64,000 nucleotides of DNA from Pseudomonas veronii (GCF_001439695.1 NZ_JYLL01000006.1:248001-312000), one strand, 5' to 3'. Counted from the stretch's first letter, positions 15,309 through 26,825 are shown. The notes: a model not told the origin generated them from the sequence alone. Made by a program: numbers and translations.

Positions 15309-16637
15309 GTGACCGCGCCGTTCATGAATACCCTCGCCCAACTCAAGGCCGGCCAATTGGCCGGCATCCAGCGCCTGGACCTGTCCTGTGGGCTGACCGA
15401 ATTCCCCCGGGAAATCTTCGAACTGGCCGACTCCCTGGAAATCCTCAACCTCAGCGGCAACGCCCTGAGCAGCCTGCCCGACGACCTGCATCGCCTGCCG
15501 CACCTGCGTGTGTTGTTCTGCTCGGACAACGCCTTTACCGAACTGCCGGCCTGCCTGGGCCAATGCGCAAAGCTGAGCATGATCGCCTTCAAGGCCAACC
15601 GTATCCGCCACGTGCCGGCCGCCGCGTTGCCGCCGCTGTTGCGCTGGTTGATCCTCACCGATAACTGCATCAGCCAACTGCCCGACGAATTGGGCGAGCG
15701 GCCGCTGCTGCAAAAACTGATGCTGGCCGGCAACCACCTGGCGCACCTGCCGCCAAGCCTGGCCAATTGTCACAACCTGGAGCTGATCCGCATCGCCTCC
15801 AACCGCCTCACCGGCCTGCCCGATTGGCTCCTGGCGCTGCCCAGCCTGACCTGGCTGGCCTACGCCGGCAACCCGGTGGAAATGGCGGCGGACGTGGCCG
15901 CCGACGATGCGACGCCTGACATTCCATGGTCGGCGCTGGAACTGGCCGAGGTGCTCGGGGAAGGCGCCTCCGGGGTGATCCGCAAGGCGCTCTGGCAGCC
16001 CTCGGCCAAGCCGGTGGCGGTCAAGCTGTACAAAGGCAGCATCACCAGCGACGGCTCACCGCTGCACGAAATGCAGGCATGCATTGCCGCCGGGTTGCAC
16101 CCCAACCTGATCAAGGTGGAAGGCCGCGTGGTTGGCCACCCCGACGACCAGGCCGCGCTGGTGATGGACCTGATCGAGCCGAGCTACCGCAACCTCGCCG
16201 CCCTGCCGAGCCTGGCGTCCTGCACCCGCGACATCTACGAACCGGCTACCCGCTTCAGCCTCGCGGTGGCATTGCGCATGGCTCGCGGCATCGCCTCGGT
16301 GGGCGCGCACCTGCACCGCCATGGCATCACCCATGGCGACCTGTACGGCCACAATATCCTGTGGAACGCGGCGGGCGACTGCTTGCTCGGGGATTTCGGC
16401 GCGGCGTCGTTCCATGCCACCGCCGACACCCTGGAAACCCGGGCACTGCAACGCATTGAAGTGCGTGCGTTCGGAGTGTTGCTCGGGGAGTTGTTGCAGC
16501 GGATCGACGTAGGCTTGAGCGACACCACACGCCAGATCCTGGAAAGCTTGCAGGCGCGCTGCTGTCAGCCCGAAGTGCTGGCGCGGCCGGGCTTCGAGGA
16601 AGTCGAAGCGCTACTGCAATCTATTCCACAGCACTGA
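15309..16637 (+). CDS. Leucine-rich-repeat protein kinase
   Basis: 442 residues. About seven leucine-rich repeats (residues 15-190; LEILNLSGNALSSLP is typical) precede a eukaryotic-type kinase domain (about 210-440). Kinase landmarks are all present: glycine loop GEGASGVIRKA, VAVKLYK lysine, catalytic loop HGDLYGHN and DFG in LGDFGAAS. The activation segment is short. There is no membrane segment or signal peptide, so it acts in the cytosol unless exported. Start is GTG at 15309 or ATG at 15324; neither has a clear ribosome site. Substrate unknown. The pairing with a ZapE-like ATPase suggests a link to division or envelope control, which is only inference. Confidence 0.88.
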   Translation: MTAPFMNTLAQLKAGQLAGIQRLDLSCGLTEFPREIFELADSLEILNLSGNALSSLPDDLHRLPHLRVLFCSDNAFTELPACLGQCAKLSMIAFKANRIRHVPAAALPPLLRWLILTDNCISQLPDELGERPLLQKLMLAGNHLAHLPPSLANCHNLELIRIASNRLTGLPDWLLALPSLTWLAYAGNPVEMAADVAADDATPDIPWSALELAEVLGEGASGVIRKALWQPSAKPVAVKLYKGSITSDGSPLHEMQACIAAGLHPNLIKVEGRVVGHPDDQAALVMDLIEPSYRNLAALPSLASCTRDIYEPATRFSLAVALRMARGIASVGAHLHRHGITHGDLYGHNILWNAAGDCLLGDFGAASFHATADTLETRALQRIEVRAFGVLLGELLQRIDVGLSDTTRQILESLQARCCQPEVLARPGFEEVEALLQSIPQH

Positions 16638-16644
16638 ACCCAAT

Positions 16645-16734
16645 GTGGGAAGGGGCTTGCTCCCGATGGCTGTGGCCCATTCAACATCATCGTTGACTGA
16701 CACACCGCTATCGGGAGCAAGCCCCCTCCCACAG
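16645..16734. repeat. REPIN: pair of inverted REP sequences
   Basis: TGTGGGAAGGGGCTTGCTCC (from 16645) and its inverted copy ending at 16734 (GGGAGCAAGCCCCCTCCCACA, last bases) enclose about 40 bp. This is the common extragenic palindrome doublet of the P. fluorescens group, mobilised in trans by a RAYT transposase. It sits between convergent genes. Confidence 0.88.
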
Positions 16735-16761
16735 TTTTGAGCGCGTTTATTCAGGCACGGA

Positions 16762-17469
16762 TCAGCCGGCCAGGCCGACGAACATATCCTGCACGTCGTC
16801 ATGGTTGTCCAGGCCTTCGAGGAAGGCTTCGACTTCAGCCATCTGCTCGTCGGTCAACCCCGTCACCGGGTTCTTCGCGATATAGCCAAGTTTGGCCGAC
16901 AGCACGGTAAAACCCTGCTCCGGCAGCGCTTTCTGCACGGCGTCGAGGTCGGTGGTTTCGGTGATGAACAGGGTGGTGCCCTCTTCTTCGCCCTCTTCGA
17001 AATCCTGGGCGCCGGCTTCAATGGCCGCCATTTCAGGATCGGCGTCCGGGCTGTCCGGCGCGGCTTCGATCAGGCCGACGTGGTTGAAGTCCCAGGCCAC
17101 GGAGCCGGAAGCGCCCAGTTGGCCCTTGCGGAACGCCACGCGGATTTCCGCCACGGTGCGGTTGATGTTGTCGGTCACGCACTCAACGATCAGCGGCACC
17201 TGATGCGGGGCGAACCCTTCGTAGGTCACGCGGTGGTACTGCACGGTTTCCCCGAGCAGACCGGCGCCTTTCTTGATGGCGCGGTCCAGGGTTTCCTTGG
17301 GCATCGAGGCTTTTTTGGCCTGCTCCACCACCAGACGCAAGTGGGCGTTGGTCGCGGTGTCGGCACCGTTACGGGCAGCGATGGTGATCTCTTTCACCAG
17401 TTTGCCGAAGATCTTGCCCTTGGCATTGGCTGCCGCTTCTTTATGTTTGACTTTCCACTGTGCGCCCAT
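16762..17469 (-). CDS. YebC/PmpR-family regulator, YeeN-like paralog
   Basis: 235 residues across the full YebC/DUF28 fold: an N-terminal basic segment [19 protein letters not shown], the central [17 protein letters not shown] helix and an acidic C-terminal part. The N-terminus differs from canonical YebC (MAGHSKWANIKHRK) and matches the YeeN subgroup. YebC proteins were described as DNA-binding regulators, and more recently as translation factors that relieve ribosome stalling on proline tracts. The canonical yebC, near ruvC, is not in this window. Apparently monocistronic. Confidence 0.85.
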   Translation of the reverse strand: MGAQWKVKHKEAAANAKGKIFGKLVKEITIAARNGADTATNAHLRLVVEQAKKASMPKETLDRAIKKGAGLLGETVQYHRVTYEGFAPHQVPLIVECVTDNINRTVAEIRVAFRKGQLGASGSVAWDFNHVGLIEAAPDSPDADPEMAAIEAGAQDFEEGEEEGTTLFITETTDLDAVQKALPEQGFTVLSAKLGYIAKNPVTGLTDEQMAEVEAFLEGLDNHDDVQDMFVGLAG

Positions 17470-17570
17470 GACTTGCTCTCTTCCTCATCCATCGCGCCGA
17501 GACGTCTACTGGCCGGCGCTTTGGGGGCAGAGTTTATAGGGCAAAAACGCAACGTTCCACCAAAAAACCT

Positions 17571-18428
17571 TCACGGCGCCAGCTCGAAAAACGCCTGAAT
17601 CAAACGCAGCGACCGACGGCGCTCCATGCACCCCAACATGTGTCGGTTGAGCAGCCCCTGCCCGTGGATCGGCAGCGCACACACGCGCGGGTCCGGGCTG
17701 ACCTCCATCGAGGACACCACGCCAACCCCCAACTCGGCGGCAACGGCTTCGGTCACCGCTTCACGGCTGTCCAGCTCCAGCAGCACTTTCGGCTGCACCC
17801 CGGCGCCGAGGCAGGCGTGATCGAAGGTGCGCCGGGTAATGGAGCCTGGCTCGCGCAGCACCATGATCACCTCATGCAATTGCTCCAACTGAATGCCCTG
17901 GGCCAGCGTCGCCCACGGGTGGCTGGCCGGCACCAACGCGCAGATCCGCGACTCGCCCAGCGCCTGCAAGTGCAGGCCGTTGCGTGGTTCGACTTCGGTG
18001 AGCACCGCCACATCCGCATGCTCGGACAGCAGCGCTGCCAGGGTTTCCTGGGCATTGCCCAGGCGCAGGTTCACGGTGATCCCTGGGTAGCGCGCGCGCA
18101 GGCTGGCGATCATCGGCATCACCAGGTGCGGGCCATCGGCCGCCACTTCGAGGCGCCCGCTGAGCAACTGCCGATTGGCCTCCAACAGGGCCTGGGCTTC
18201 GTCCACCAGGCCAAAGATCGCCCGGGTGATCGCTGCCAGGCGTGTCCCCTCTTCGGTCAACTCGACGCGCCGCGCGGTGCGGCGCAACAAGGGGATCTGG
18301 TAGTGCTCTTCGAGGGCCTTGATGTGCCCGGTCACCGCCGGCTGGCTGATGAACAACCGCGCCGCGGCGCGGGTAAAGCTGCCCTCGCGGGCCACTGCGT
18401 CGAATGCGCGCAGTTGGAACAAATTCAT
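17571..18428 (-). CDS. LysR-family regulator of phosphonate genes
   Basis: 285 residues from the ATG at 18428; the frame extends upstream, but the LysR N-terminal pattern (MNLFQLRAFDAVAREGSFTRAA) fixes this start. N-terminal winged helix-turn-helix (about 1-60), then a substrate-binding domain. It is divergent from phnW with a 125-bp gap holding a LysR-type box at 18443-18461. By position it should activate phnWX in response to 2-aminoethylphosphonate or a breakdown product. Confidence 0.88.
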   Translation of the reverse strand: MNLFQLRAFDAVAREGSFTRAAARLFISQPAVTGHIKALEEHYQIPLLRRTARRVELTEEGTRLAAITRAIFGLVDEAQALLEANRQLLSGRLEVAADGPHLVMPMIASLRARYPGITVNLRLGNAQETLAALLSEHADVAVLTEVEPRNGLHLQALGESRICALVPASHPWATLAQGIQLEQLHEVIMVLREPGSITRRTFDHACLGAGVQPKVLLELDSREAVTEAVAAELGVGVVSSMEVSPDPRVCALPIHGQGLLNRHMLGCMERRRSLRLIQAFFELAP

Positions 18429-18442
18429 GTTGAGTGACCTTT

Positions 18443-18461
18443 CTATCGGCCTGACTGATAG
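18443..18461. promoter_or_regulatory. LysR-type binding box
   Basis: CTATC-N9-GATAG, an imperfect palindrome with the T-N11-A core typical of LysR regulators, placed 15 bp upstream of the regulator start and 93 bp upstream of phnW. Confidence 0.6.
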
Positions 18462-18553
18462 CTCGCATAACAACAAACAATTTGATTGATGACAAGCCAA
18501 ACTGCAATTTAGGCGCCGTAACGTCCACCCCGAACACTTTGCGAGGACTTGAA

Positions 18554-19663
18554 ATGAGCAGCGCCGCGCCGATCCTGCTGACCCCAGGCCCCCTGACCAC
18601 CTCTGCCCGCACCCGCCAGGCAATGCTGGTGGACTGGGGTTCATGGGATGAGCGCTTCAATCAACTGACCGCCAGCGTCTGCTCGCAACTGCTGGCGATC
18701 CTCAACGGCGCCGCCACTCACCATTGCGTGCCATTGCAAGGCAGCGGCACCTTCGCCGTCGAAGCGGCCATCGGCACCCTGGTGCCACGCAACGGCAAGG
18801 TGCTGGTGCTGATCAACGGCGCCTATGGCAAGCGCCTGGCGAAGATCTGCGAAGTGCTCGGCCGCGATTTCAGCACCTTTGAAACCGCCGAAGACGAACC
18901 CACTACCGCCGCCGACGTCGACCGCCTGCTGCACGCCGACCCGGCCATCACTCACGTCGCGTTGATCCATTGCGAAACCAGTACCGGCCTGCTCAACCCG
19001 CTGCCGCAGATCGCCCAGGCGGTCAAAGAGCATGGCAAGCGCCTGATCGTCGACGCGATGAGTTCCTTCGGCGCGCTGCCGATCGATGCCCGCGAAGTAC
19101 CGTTCGACGCCCTCATCGCCGCCTCGGGCAAGTGCCTGGAAGGCGTGCCGGGCATGGGCTTTGTCTTCGCTGAAAAACACGCGCTGGGCGCCGCCCAAGG
19201 CAACTGCCACTCCCTGGCGCTGGACCTGTTCGAGCAACACGAATACATGGCCAGGACCGGCCAGTGGCGCTTCACCCCGCCGACCCACGTGGTCGCCGCG
19301 CTGCACGAAGCGCTGCTGCAATACCACGAAGACGGCGGCCTGCCCGCGCGCCAGCGACGCTATGCCAACAATTGCCAGGTGCTGCTGGACGGCATGGCCG
19401 AACTGGGCCTGCGCAGCTTCCTGCCGGCGGCGATCCAGGCACCGATCATCGTCACCTTCCATGCGCCGACAGACCCGCGCTACCAGTTCAAGGCGTTCTA
19501 CGAACGGGTCAAGGCCAAGGGTTTCATTCTGTACCCCGGCAAATTGACCGAGGTGGACACCTTTCGCGTGGGCTGCATCGGCCACGTCGATGCGGCCGAG
19601 ATGCGCGCGGCGGTCGCGGCCATTGCGCAGGCGCTGCATGCGATGCAAGTGCTGGACATCTGA
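18554..19663 (+). CDS. phnW: 2-aminoethylphosphonate-pyruvate transaminase
   Basis: 369 residues from the ATG at 18554, selected because the family begins [15 protein letters not shown] lies upstream. A class V aminotransferase fold with the PLP lysine in the [10 protein letters not shown] stretch (near residue 195). It converts 2-aminoethylphosphonate and pyruvate to phosphonoacetaldehyde and alanine. PhnX follows 29 bp later, completing release of phosphate. Divergent LysR regulator upstream. Confidence 0.95.
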   Translation: MSSAAPILLTPGPLTTSARTRQAMLVDWGSWDERFNQLTASVCSQLLAILNGAATHHCVPLQGSGTFAVEAAIGTLVPRNGKVLVLINGAYGKRLAKICEVLGRDFSTFETAEDEPTTAADVDRLLHADPAITHVALIHCETSTGLLNPLPQIAQAVKEHGKRLIVDAMSSFGALPIDAREVPFDALIAASGKCLEGVPGMGFVFAEKHALGAAQGNCHSLALDLFEQHEYMARTGQWRFTPPTHVVAALHEALLQYHEDGGLPARQRRYANNCQVLLDGMAELGLRSFLPAAIQAPIIVTFHAPTDPRYQFKAFYERVKAKGFILYPGKLTEVDTFRVGCIGHVDAAEMRAAVAAIAQALHAMQVLDI

Positions 19664-19692
19664 TTGCCCTTTTTATCCCCAGGATCTGAACC

Positions 19693-20520
19693 ATGAACTA
19701 TCAACACCCCGATACCCTGCAGGCTGTCATCCTCGACTGGGCCGGCACCGTGGTCGACTTCGGCTCGTTCGCGCCGACGCAGATTTTTGTCGAAGCCTTC
19801 GCCGAGTTCGGCGTACAGGTCTCCATCGAAGAAGCCCGTGGCCCGATGGGCATGGGCAAATGGGACCATATCCGCACCCTGTGCAACCAGCCGCAGGTCG
19901 CCGAGCGTTACCGCCAGGCGTTCGGCCGCACGCCCAGCGACGAGGACGTGACCGCGATCTACCAGCGCTTCATGCCGCTGCAGATCGAAAAGATCGCCGA
20001 GCACTCGGCGCTGATCCCCGGCGCCCTCGACTGCATCGCTGTGCTGCGTGCGCAAGGGCTCAAGATCGGTTCCTGTTCCGGCTATCCCAAGCAAGTGATG
20101 GACAAGGTCGTCGCGCTGGCCGCCACCAACGGCTACGTCGCCGACCATGTGGTCGCCACCGACGAAGTACCCAACGGCCGCCCATGGCCGGCGCAGGCCC
20201 TGGCCAACGTGATCGCCCTGGGCGTTGACGATGTGGCGGCATGCGTCAAGGTCGACGACACCGTACCGGGCATTCTCGAAGGCCGTCGCGCCGGGATGTG
20301 GACCGTGGCGCTGACCTGTTCCGGCAACGCCCTGGGCCTGACCTACGCGCAGTTCCGCGCCCTGGACAGCGCCGGCCTGGCCCATGAGCGCACGCGTATC
20401 GAAGCGATGTTCGAAGGTTCGCGCCCGCACTACATGATCGACACCATCAGCGACCTGCCAGCGGTGATCGCCGACATCAACCAGCGCCTGGCCCGCGGTG
20501 AAATGCCGCAAAGCCACTGA
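19693..20520 (+). CDS. phnX: Phosphonoacetaldehyde hydrolase (phosphonatase)
   Basis: 275 residues, HAD superfamily. The nucleophile aspartate is in [12 protein letters not shown] near the N-terminus, and the Schiff-base lysine that marks phosphonatases is in the cap domain (GMGKWDHI). Motif III and IV acidic residues are in [10 protein letters not shown]. It cleaves phosphonoacetaldehyde to acetaldehyde and phosphate after PhnW. Same operon, 29-bp spacing. Confidence 0.95.
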   Translation: MNYQHPDTLQAVILDWAGTVVDFGSFAPTQIFVEAFAEFGVQVSIEEARGPMGMGKWDHIRTLCNQPQVAERYRQAFGRTPSDEDVTAIYQRFMPLQIEKIAEHSALIPGALDCIAVLRAQGLKIGSCSGYPKQVMDKVVALAATNGYVADHVVATDEVPNGRPWPAQALANVIALGVDDVAACVKVDDTVPGILEGRRAGMWTVALTCSGNALGLTYAQFRALDSAGLAHERTRIEAMFEGSRPHYMIDTISDLPAVIADINQRLARGEMPQSH

Positions 20521-20634
20521 TCGAGGTCAACTCAACGGCATTCGCGCCGAGCAAACCCTGCAAAACAGGCTTACAGTAAAAGGACTTCGTCGCCAAAGAA
20601 CGGAGGTTTGCCCTGATGAGTGAGGAATCAAGCG

Positions 20635-21180
20635 ATGCCGTGGAAAAATTCCGATTCACGTTACAGCACCATGTCGATTGCGTTGCACTGGTTGATGGTG
20701 GTGCTGCTGGCGGTGGTCTACGCCTGTATTGAGTTTCGCGGGATCTTCCCCAAAGGCAGTGGCGGGCGAGCGCTGATCGTGGAAATGCACTTCATGTTCG
20801 GCCTGACCGTGTTTGTGCTGGTCTGGCTGCGCCTGTTTGCCCGCTCGCTGGGGGTCGCACCGAAAATCGTACCGGCACCGCCGCAATGGCAGAGCCTGCT
20901 GGCGACCCTGATGCACTTTGCACTGTATGCCTTCATGATCGGCATGCCGATCGCTGGCTGGCTGATCGTCAGCGCCCAAGGGCATTCCGTGATGTTCTAT
21001 GGGATCGAGTTACCGCCCCTGATCGGCGAAAACAAGGACTTGTCCAAGCAGATCAAAGAGTGGCACGAACTGGGCGGCTCCATCGGTTATTGGTTGATCG
21101 GCCTGCATGCCGTGGCGGGTCTGTACCACCACTACTTCATCCGCGATAACACCGTGTTGCGCATGCTGCCCAAGCGTTAG
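20635..21180 (+). CDS. Cytochrome b561 (second copy)
   Basis: 181 residues; the ATG at 20635 has GAGGAA seven bases upstream. Four hydrophobic segments with heme-ligand histidines (IALHWLMV, MHFMFGL, LMHFALYA, GLHAVAGLYHH). Same family as the gene at 7187 but clearly diverged. No dedicated partner gene is adjacent: phnX is 114 bp upstream on the same strand and the next gene is convergent, overlapping by four bases. Probably an independent quinol-to-periplasm or superoxide-linked b561. Confidence 0.88.
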   Translation: MPWKNSDSRYSTMSIALHWLMVVLLAVVYACIEFRGIFPKGSGGRALIVEMHFMFGLTVFVLVWLRLFARSLGVAPKIVPAPPQWQSLLATLMHFALYAFMIGMPIAGWLIVSAQGHSVMFYGIELPPLIGENKDLSKQIKEWHELGGSIGYWLIGLHAVAGLYHHYFIRDNTVLRMLPKR

Positions 21181-22067
21181 GCAGCCAACCCTCGGCGGCC
21201 TTGCAAGCCGCCGGTGTGGACGAAGATCAGACGCGTGCCGGGAGGGAAGCGTCCGGCTTCGACCTGTTGCTTCAACGCCAGCAGTGCCTTGCCGGTATAG
21301 AGCGGCTCCAGCGGCAGGCCGCAGGCCCGTTGCGTGGTCTCGATAAAGTCGAGCAACCACGGGTCGACCTTGGCGAAGCCGCCCCGGCTGGCGTCCAACA
21401 ACGCAAAGCCGTCCTGCACGATGGCGCGCACGTTCTGCGCCACGCCGTGATCGTCCGGCACCGCCATTGCACCGTACACCGGATGTCCCCCCGCCTCGGC
21501 CAACGCCAGCCCGGCCACAGTCGTGCCGGTGCCTGCCGCCAGCCACCATGCGTCGTAATCGTCCCACCCCACGTTGCTCAATTGCGCACGCGCCTGCTCG
21601 ACCAATACGCCGCAACCCAACGCCCCGGCGATGCCCCCGCCGCCTTCGGGCACCGGGTAGAGATGGGGATAATGTTCGCGCCACGGCTGCCAGAAACCGG
21701 GTTCATGCCGCGCGCGGTAGCCGCCATAGCCCAGCCAATGCAACTGCATGCCGAAGGCTTTCAAATCGAGAACGGTGGGCGTGTCTTGGGGATGGCCGCG
21801 CAACAGGCCGACGGTGGGAAAATCAAAACGTTTGCCGGCCGCCGCCAGCGCATGCAGGTGGTTGGAGTACGCCCCGCCGAGGCTGATGATCCCGTCGGCA
21901 CCGGCCTGTTGCGCCAGGGCCAGGTGTTCGCTGAGCTTGAACCACTTGTTGCCGCTGATCAGCGGGTCGATGCGGTCCAGGCGCAGCACGGCCAATTCGA
22001 CCCCGTTCAGCCAATCCAGCGGCAGCGGTTCCAGGGGCGCATGGGGGAGCCAGTCGAAAGGGCCCAT
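21177..22067 (-). CDS. D-cysteine desulfhydrase / ACC deaminase family PLP enzyme
   Basis: 296 residues, tryptophan-synthase-beta fold. The PLP lysine is in SGNKWFKL (near residue 43), followed by the SLGGAYSNHLHALA phosphate loop. The family includes D-cysteine desulfhydrase and 1-aminocyclopropane-1-carboxylate deaminase; the residues separating the two cannot be assigned with confidence here. A short N-terminus and the NHLHA motif favour the desulfhydrase-like group. It overlaps the convergent b561 gene by four bases and is 57 bp downstream of fadH on the same strand. Confidence 0.82.
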   Translation of the reverse strand: MGPFDWLPHAPLEPLPLDWLNGVELAVLRLDRIDPLISGNKWFKLSEHLALAQQAGADGIISLGGAYSNHLHALAAAGKRFDFPTVGLLRGHPQDTPTVLDLKAFGMQLHWLGYGGYRARHEPGFWQPWREHYPHLYPVPEGGGGIAGALGCGVLVEQARAQLSNVGWDDYDAWWLAAGTGTTVAGLALAEAGGHPVYGAMAVPDDHGVAQNVRAIVQDGFALLDASRGGFAKVDPWLLDFIETTQRACGLPLEPLYTGKALLALKQQVEAGRFPPGTRLIFVHTGGLQGRRGLAA

Positions 22068-22124
22068 CGGCGCAAGTCCGTATGAAAAAGGGGCAGTAGT
22101 CTAACACTGCCCCTTCTCGGCGTT

Positions 22125-24206
<2,082 letters not shown>

Positions 24207-24375
24207 TTACGGCTTGCCATCGGTTTATGTCCCACAGACTAAGAGGCGTTCGGCTAGCACTCAATGACCGAAACTGACAAGTTATTGATCCAAATGCACA
24301 GCGCCCCTTGGCAAGCCGAGCCGCGGGCCCTACCCTAGTCGCGAACCCTGCACTCGGTCCGTTGTCTGTTCCCCC

Positions 24376-25506
24376 ATGCGTAAACTTCTCGCTTTTACCG
24401 TCACCCTGGCGCTGGTTGCCGCCGTCGCCGCCTATCTGGTCTGGACCCAGGAACGCCCCGTGGCGCATTACCTGTCCGACCTGCGCATCACCCTGGCCGT
24501 CAACGAAGGCCAGCCTGCCGATCGCGGCAACCTGCTGGGCATTCAGCCGGAGCTGTTCCCTGGCGACTACCAGAGCCTGGAACGCCTGCACCTGAAGCTC
24601 GCGGCCTACCTGCAAACGGCGCGAAACCAGGGGCTGATCAATGAAAAAACCATCGTGGTGCTGCCGGAACATATCGGCACCTGGCTGATGCTCCGCGGCG
24701 AAAAAAACGAGCTGTATCAGGCGACCCACCTGAAAGATGCGATGAACTGGCTGTCGATCAGCAACCCGCTGCAGTTCATGCGCGCCTGGATCAGCGCCAC
24801 CGGCGACAACCGCATGGACGACGCATACTTGCGCATGAAAGCCCCGGCAATGGCGCGGGACTACCAAGCGCTGTTCGGCGGCCTGGCCAAGGAGTTTGGC
24901 GTGACCCTGGTGGCCGGTTCCATCGCGTTGCCCAACCCCAGCGTGAGCGAGGGGCAACTGCAGGTCGGGCATGGCGCGCTGTACAACGCCAGCCTGGTAT
25001 TTGCGGCCGATGGCCTGCCCCTGGGCCAGCCGCAGCGTCAGCTCTACCCGATCTACGACGAGCGCGGCTTCATTGCGCCCGGGGATGAAAACACCGTCAG
25101 CGTGGTCGACACCCCGGCCGGACGCCTGGGCATCCTGATCGGCAGCGACAGCTGGTACCCGGACAACTACCGCAAGCTCAATGAGCAAGGTGCAAGGTTG
25201 ATCGCCGTCCCCGCGTTTGTTATCGGCCGCGACACCTGGGGCCGCCCTTGGCGCGGCTTCAAAAGCGTGTCGACGCCCGCGGAAATCAGCCTCAAACCCG
25301 AAGAACTCAGCGAAGGCGAAGCCTGGCGACGCCTGACCTTGATCAGCCAGCCGCCCATCAGCCAGGCCATTGCGGGCATGAGCGTATTTCTGCGCGGGCA
25401 GTTCTGGGACCTGGGCAGCGCCGGCCAGAGCTTTCTCAGCAGCAACGGCCAGGTGTTCGCCGACGGCGACGCCCGTGGCGCGCGCTTGCTGAATATCTGG
25501 CTGTAA
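24376..25506 (+). CDS. Membrane-anchored nitrilase-superfamily protein lacking the catalytic cysteine
   Basis: 376 residues: an N-terminal hydrophobic anchor (about 4-23), then a carbon-nitrogen hydrolase fold. The catalytic glutamate equivalent is Glu98 in VVLPEH. In active members the nucleophile is the C of ICxDxxxPE; here that segment reads LIGSDSWYPD with Gly256 (GGC) at the cysteine. The lysine of the triad also seems replaced in PQRQLYP (residues 219-225). The fold is clear but hydrolysis by the usual mechanism is not expected. The AraC regulator gene follows by 4 bases, so the two are co-transcribed and may act together as sensor and regulator. Confidence 0.82.
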   Translation: MRKLLAFTVTLALVAAVAAYLVWTQERPVAHYLSDLRITLAVNEGQPADRGNLLGIQPELFPGDYQSLERLHLKLAAYLQTARNQGLINEKTIVVLPEHIGTWLMLRGEKNELYQATHLKDAMNWLSISNPLQFMRAWISATGDNRMDDAYLRMKAPAMARDYQALFGGLAKEFGVTLVAGSIALPNPSVSEGQLQVGHGALYNASLVFAADGLPLGQPQRQLYPIYDERGFIAPGDENTVSVVDTPAGRLGILIGSDSWYPDNYRKLNEQGARLIAVPAFVIGRDTWGRPWRGFKSVSTPAEISLKPEELSEGEAWRRLTLISQPPISQAIAGMSVFLRGQFWDLGSAGQSFLSSNGQVFADGDARGARLLNIWL

Positions 25507-25510
25507 CGCC

Positions 25511-26545
25511 GTGAAGCCGGTACGCCTGGGGGATCTGTCGGTGGGCTTCGTGCACACCCTGGCCGACGCCATCAGCAGCCACGGCCTGGACCCGCAACCG
25601 CTGTTGCTGCAATACGGCCTGGACCCGGTACGGCTCGCCGAAGCCGGCGCGCGCTTGTCGATCCCGCGTTACATGCGCCTGGGCCATGCCGCCATTCAAC
25701 TGACTGGCGATCCGAGCCTCGGCCTGCGCATGGGCCAGTCGAGCCGCTTGAGCCAGGCCGGCCTGGCCGGCGTCACGGCCGCCCAGGCGCCCAACGTGCG
25801 CGAAGCGGCCCGCACCCTCACGCGCTTTGAAGCGCTGTACGGCTCCAACTATCGCGGGCAGTCGAGCTTTCATGAAGACGCCGAAGGCGCGTGGCTGCGT
25901 TTCTACTCCATCAGCCCGTATAACGCCTATAACCGCTTTGTGGTCGACTCGATCATCGCCGGCTGGCTGCACCAACTGTCGAGCCTGGCCCAGCAGCCGG
26001 TGCAGGCGCAGCGCATCGAGATCGAATTCGAAGCACCGGACTACAGCGAACAATACAGCGTGCTGGGTGACAGCCCGGTCCACTTCGGCGCCGAGGCCAA
26101 TCAACTGCGCCTGAGCCAGACAACCCTGGCGCTGCGCAACCCGGAGCATTGCCCGAGTACCTGGCAACTGCTGTTACAACTGTGTGAAAGGGAGTTGGAG
26201 CAGTTGACCCGCACCCGCAGCCTGCGCGAGCGCATTACCCGCTTGCTCGGGCCGATGCTCAATGGCGGCCGGGAACCCGACCTGGAAGAAGTGGCGGCGC
26301 GCTTGAAGCTGCCGACCTGGACCCTGCGCCGCAAACTGGCCGATGAAGGCACTCAGTTCCGGGCGATCCTCAACGATACCCGCCGCGACCTGGCCATGAC
26401 CTATATCCGCGATACGGAACTGGCATTCGGCGAGATCGCCTACTTGCTCGGTTTTGCCTCGGCCCAGGCCTTTCAACGGGCGTTCAGGCGATGGAATAAC
26501 CAAACCCCAGGGGAATTTCGCCGCAGTCAGCGGCAATCCGCCTGA
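25511..26545 (+). CDS. AraC-family regulator with N-terminal arabinose-binding-like domain
   Basis: 344 residues starting with GTG at 25511, 4 bases after the previous stop. The N-terminal two thirds is the domain common to OruR/ArgR-type and lipid-linked regulators (begins VGFVHTLADAISSHGLDPQ); the C-terminal AraC helix-turn-helix pair includes DLAMTYIRDTELAFGEIAYLLGFAS and FQRAFRRW. Adjacent to fadH, divergent from it across the nitrilase-like gene, so control of fatty-acid genes is plausible. Homolog context: PA3094 in P. aeruginosa (recalled). Confidence 0.88.
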   Translation: MKPVRLGDLSVGFVHTLADAISSHGLDPQPLLLQYGLDPVRLAEAGARLSIPRYMRLGHAAIQLTGDPSLGLRMGQSSRLSQAGLAGVTAAQAPNVREAARTLTRFEALYGSNYRGQSSFHEDAEGAWLRFYSISPYNAYNRFVVDSIIAGWLHQLSSLAQQPVQAQRIEIEFEAPDYSEQYSVLGDSPVHFGAEANQLRLSQTTLALRNPEHCPSTWQLLLQLCERELEQLTRTRSLRERITRLLGPMLNGGREPDLEEVAARLKLPTWTLRRKLADEGTQFRAILNDTRRDLAMTYIRDTELAFGEIAYLLGFASAQAFQRAFRRWNNQTPGEFRRSQRQSA

Positions 26546-26553
26546 AGCCGGTC

Positions 26554-26640
26554 TTACAGCTCAGTAGCGTCGTCGGCGGGATCCAAAGGGTCCCATTCAA
26601 AGGCCTGGTACTCCAGCAGTTCTTCTTGGTAATCGTCCAT
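26554..26640 (-). CDS. Small conserved-looking acidic protein, 28 residues
   Basis: The frame from ATG at 26640 to TAA at 26554 encodes 28 residues starting MDDYQEELLEY and ending PADDATEL. It is very acidic with no membrane segment. AAGGAG sits six bases before the ATG, a near-ideal ribosome site, and the frame lies in a gap between two larger genes. I believe very similar short proteins occur in other pseudomonads but cannot check. Upstream at 26672-26688 is a GCAGGT-N5-ACCTGC palindrome that could be a regulator site. Function unknown. Confidence 0.68.
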   Translation of the reverse strand: MDDYQEELLEYQAFEWDPLDPADDATEL

Positions 26641-26801
26641 GGTGAACTCCTTTTTGAGTTGAAAGCAGCCGCAGGTAAATGACCTGCACAGCCAGCCTAA
26701 TGTGCCGTGATGACGGAAAAATGTCGGTGTCATGACGTTCCTGCACGTTCAGATTAAACGTAGCAGCGTTGTGCGGATTTAGCACTGAGTCATCGAAAAA
26801 C

Positions 26802-26825
26802 AATTGCAACCATTGCAATTGCAAT
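26802..26825. promoter_or_regulatory. MarR-type operator, TTGCAATTGCAA palindrome
   Basis: Perfect 14-bp palindrome ATTGCAATTGCAAT at 26812-26825, with an additional AATTGCAA half-site at 26802-26809. The same core occurs at 28528-28545 between the MarR gene and the E1 gene. It lies 51 bp upstream of the E1-like gene start, in the promoter zone. Confidence 0.75.

Noticed and set aside
20615..20731. 38-codon frame with GGAGG before ATG overlapping the second cytochrome b561
   Set aside because: It overlaps the b561 gene in another frame and the peptide shows no feature; the ribosome site is the only support.
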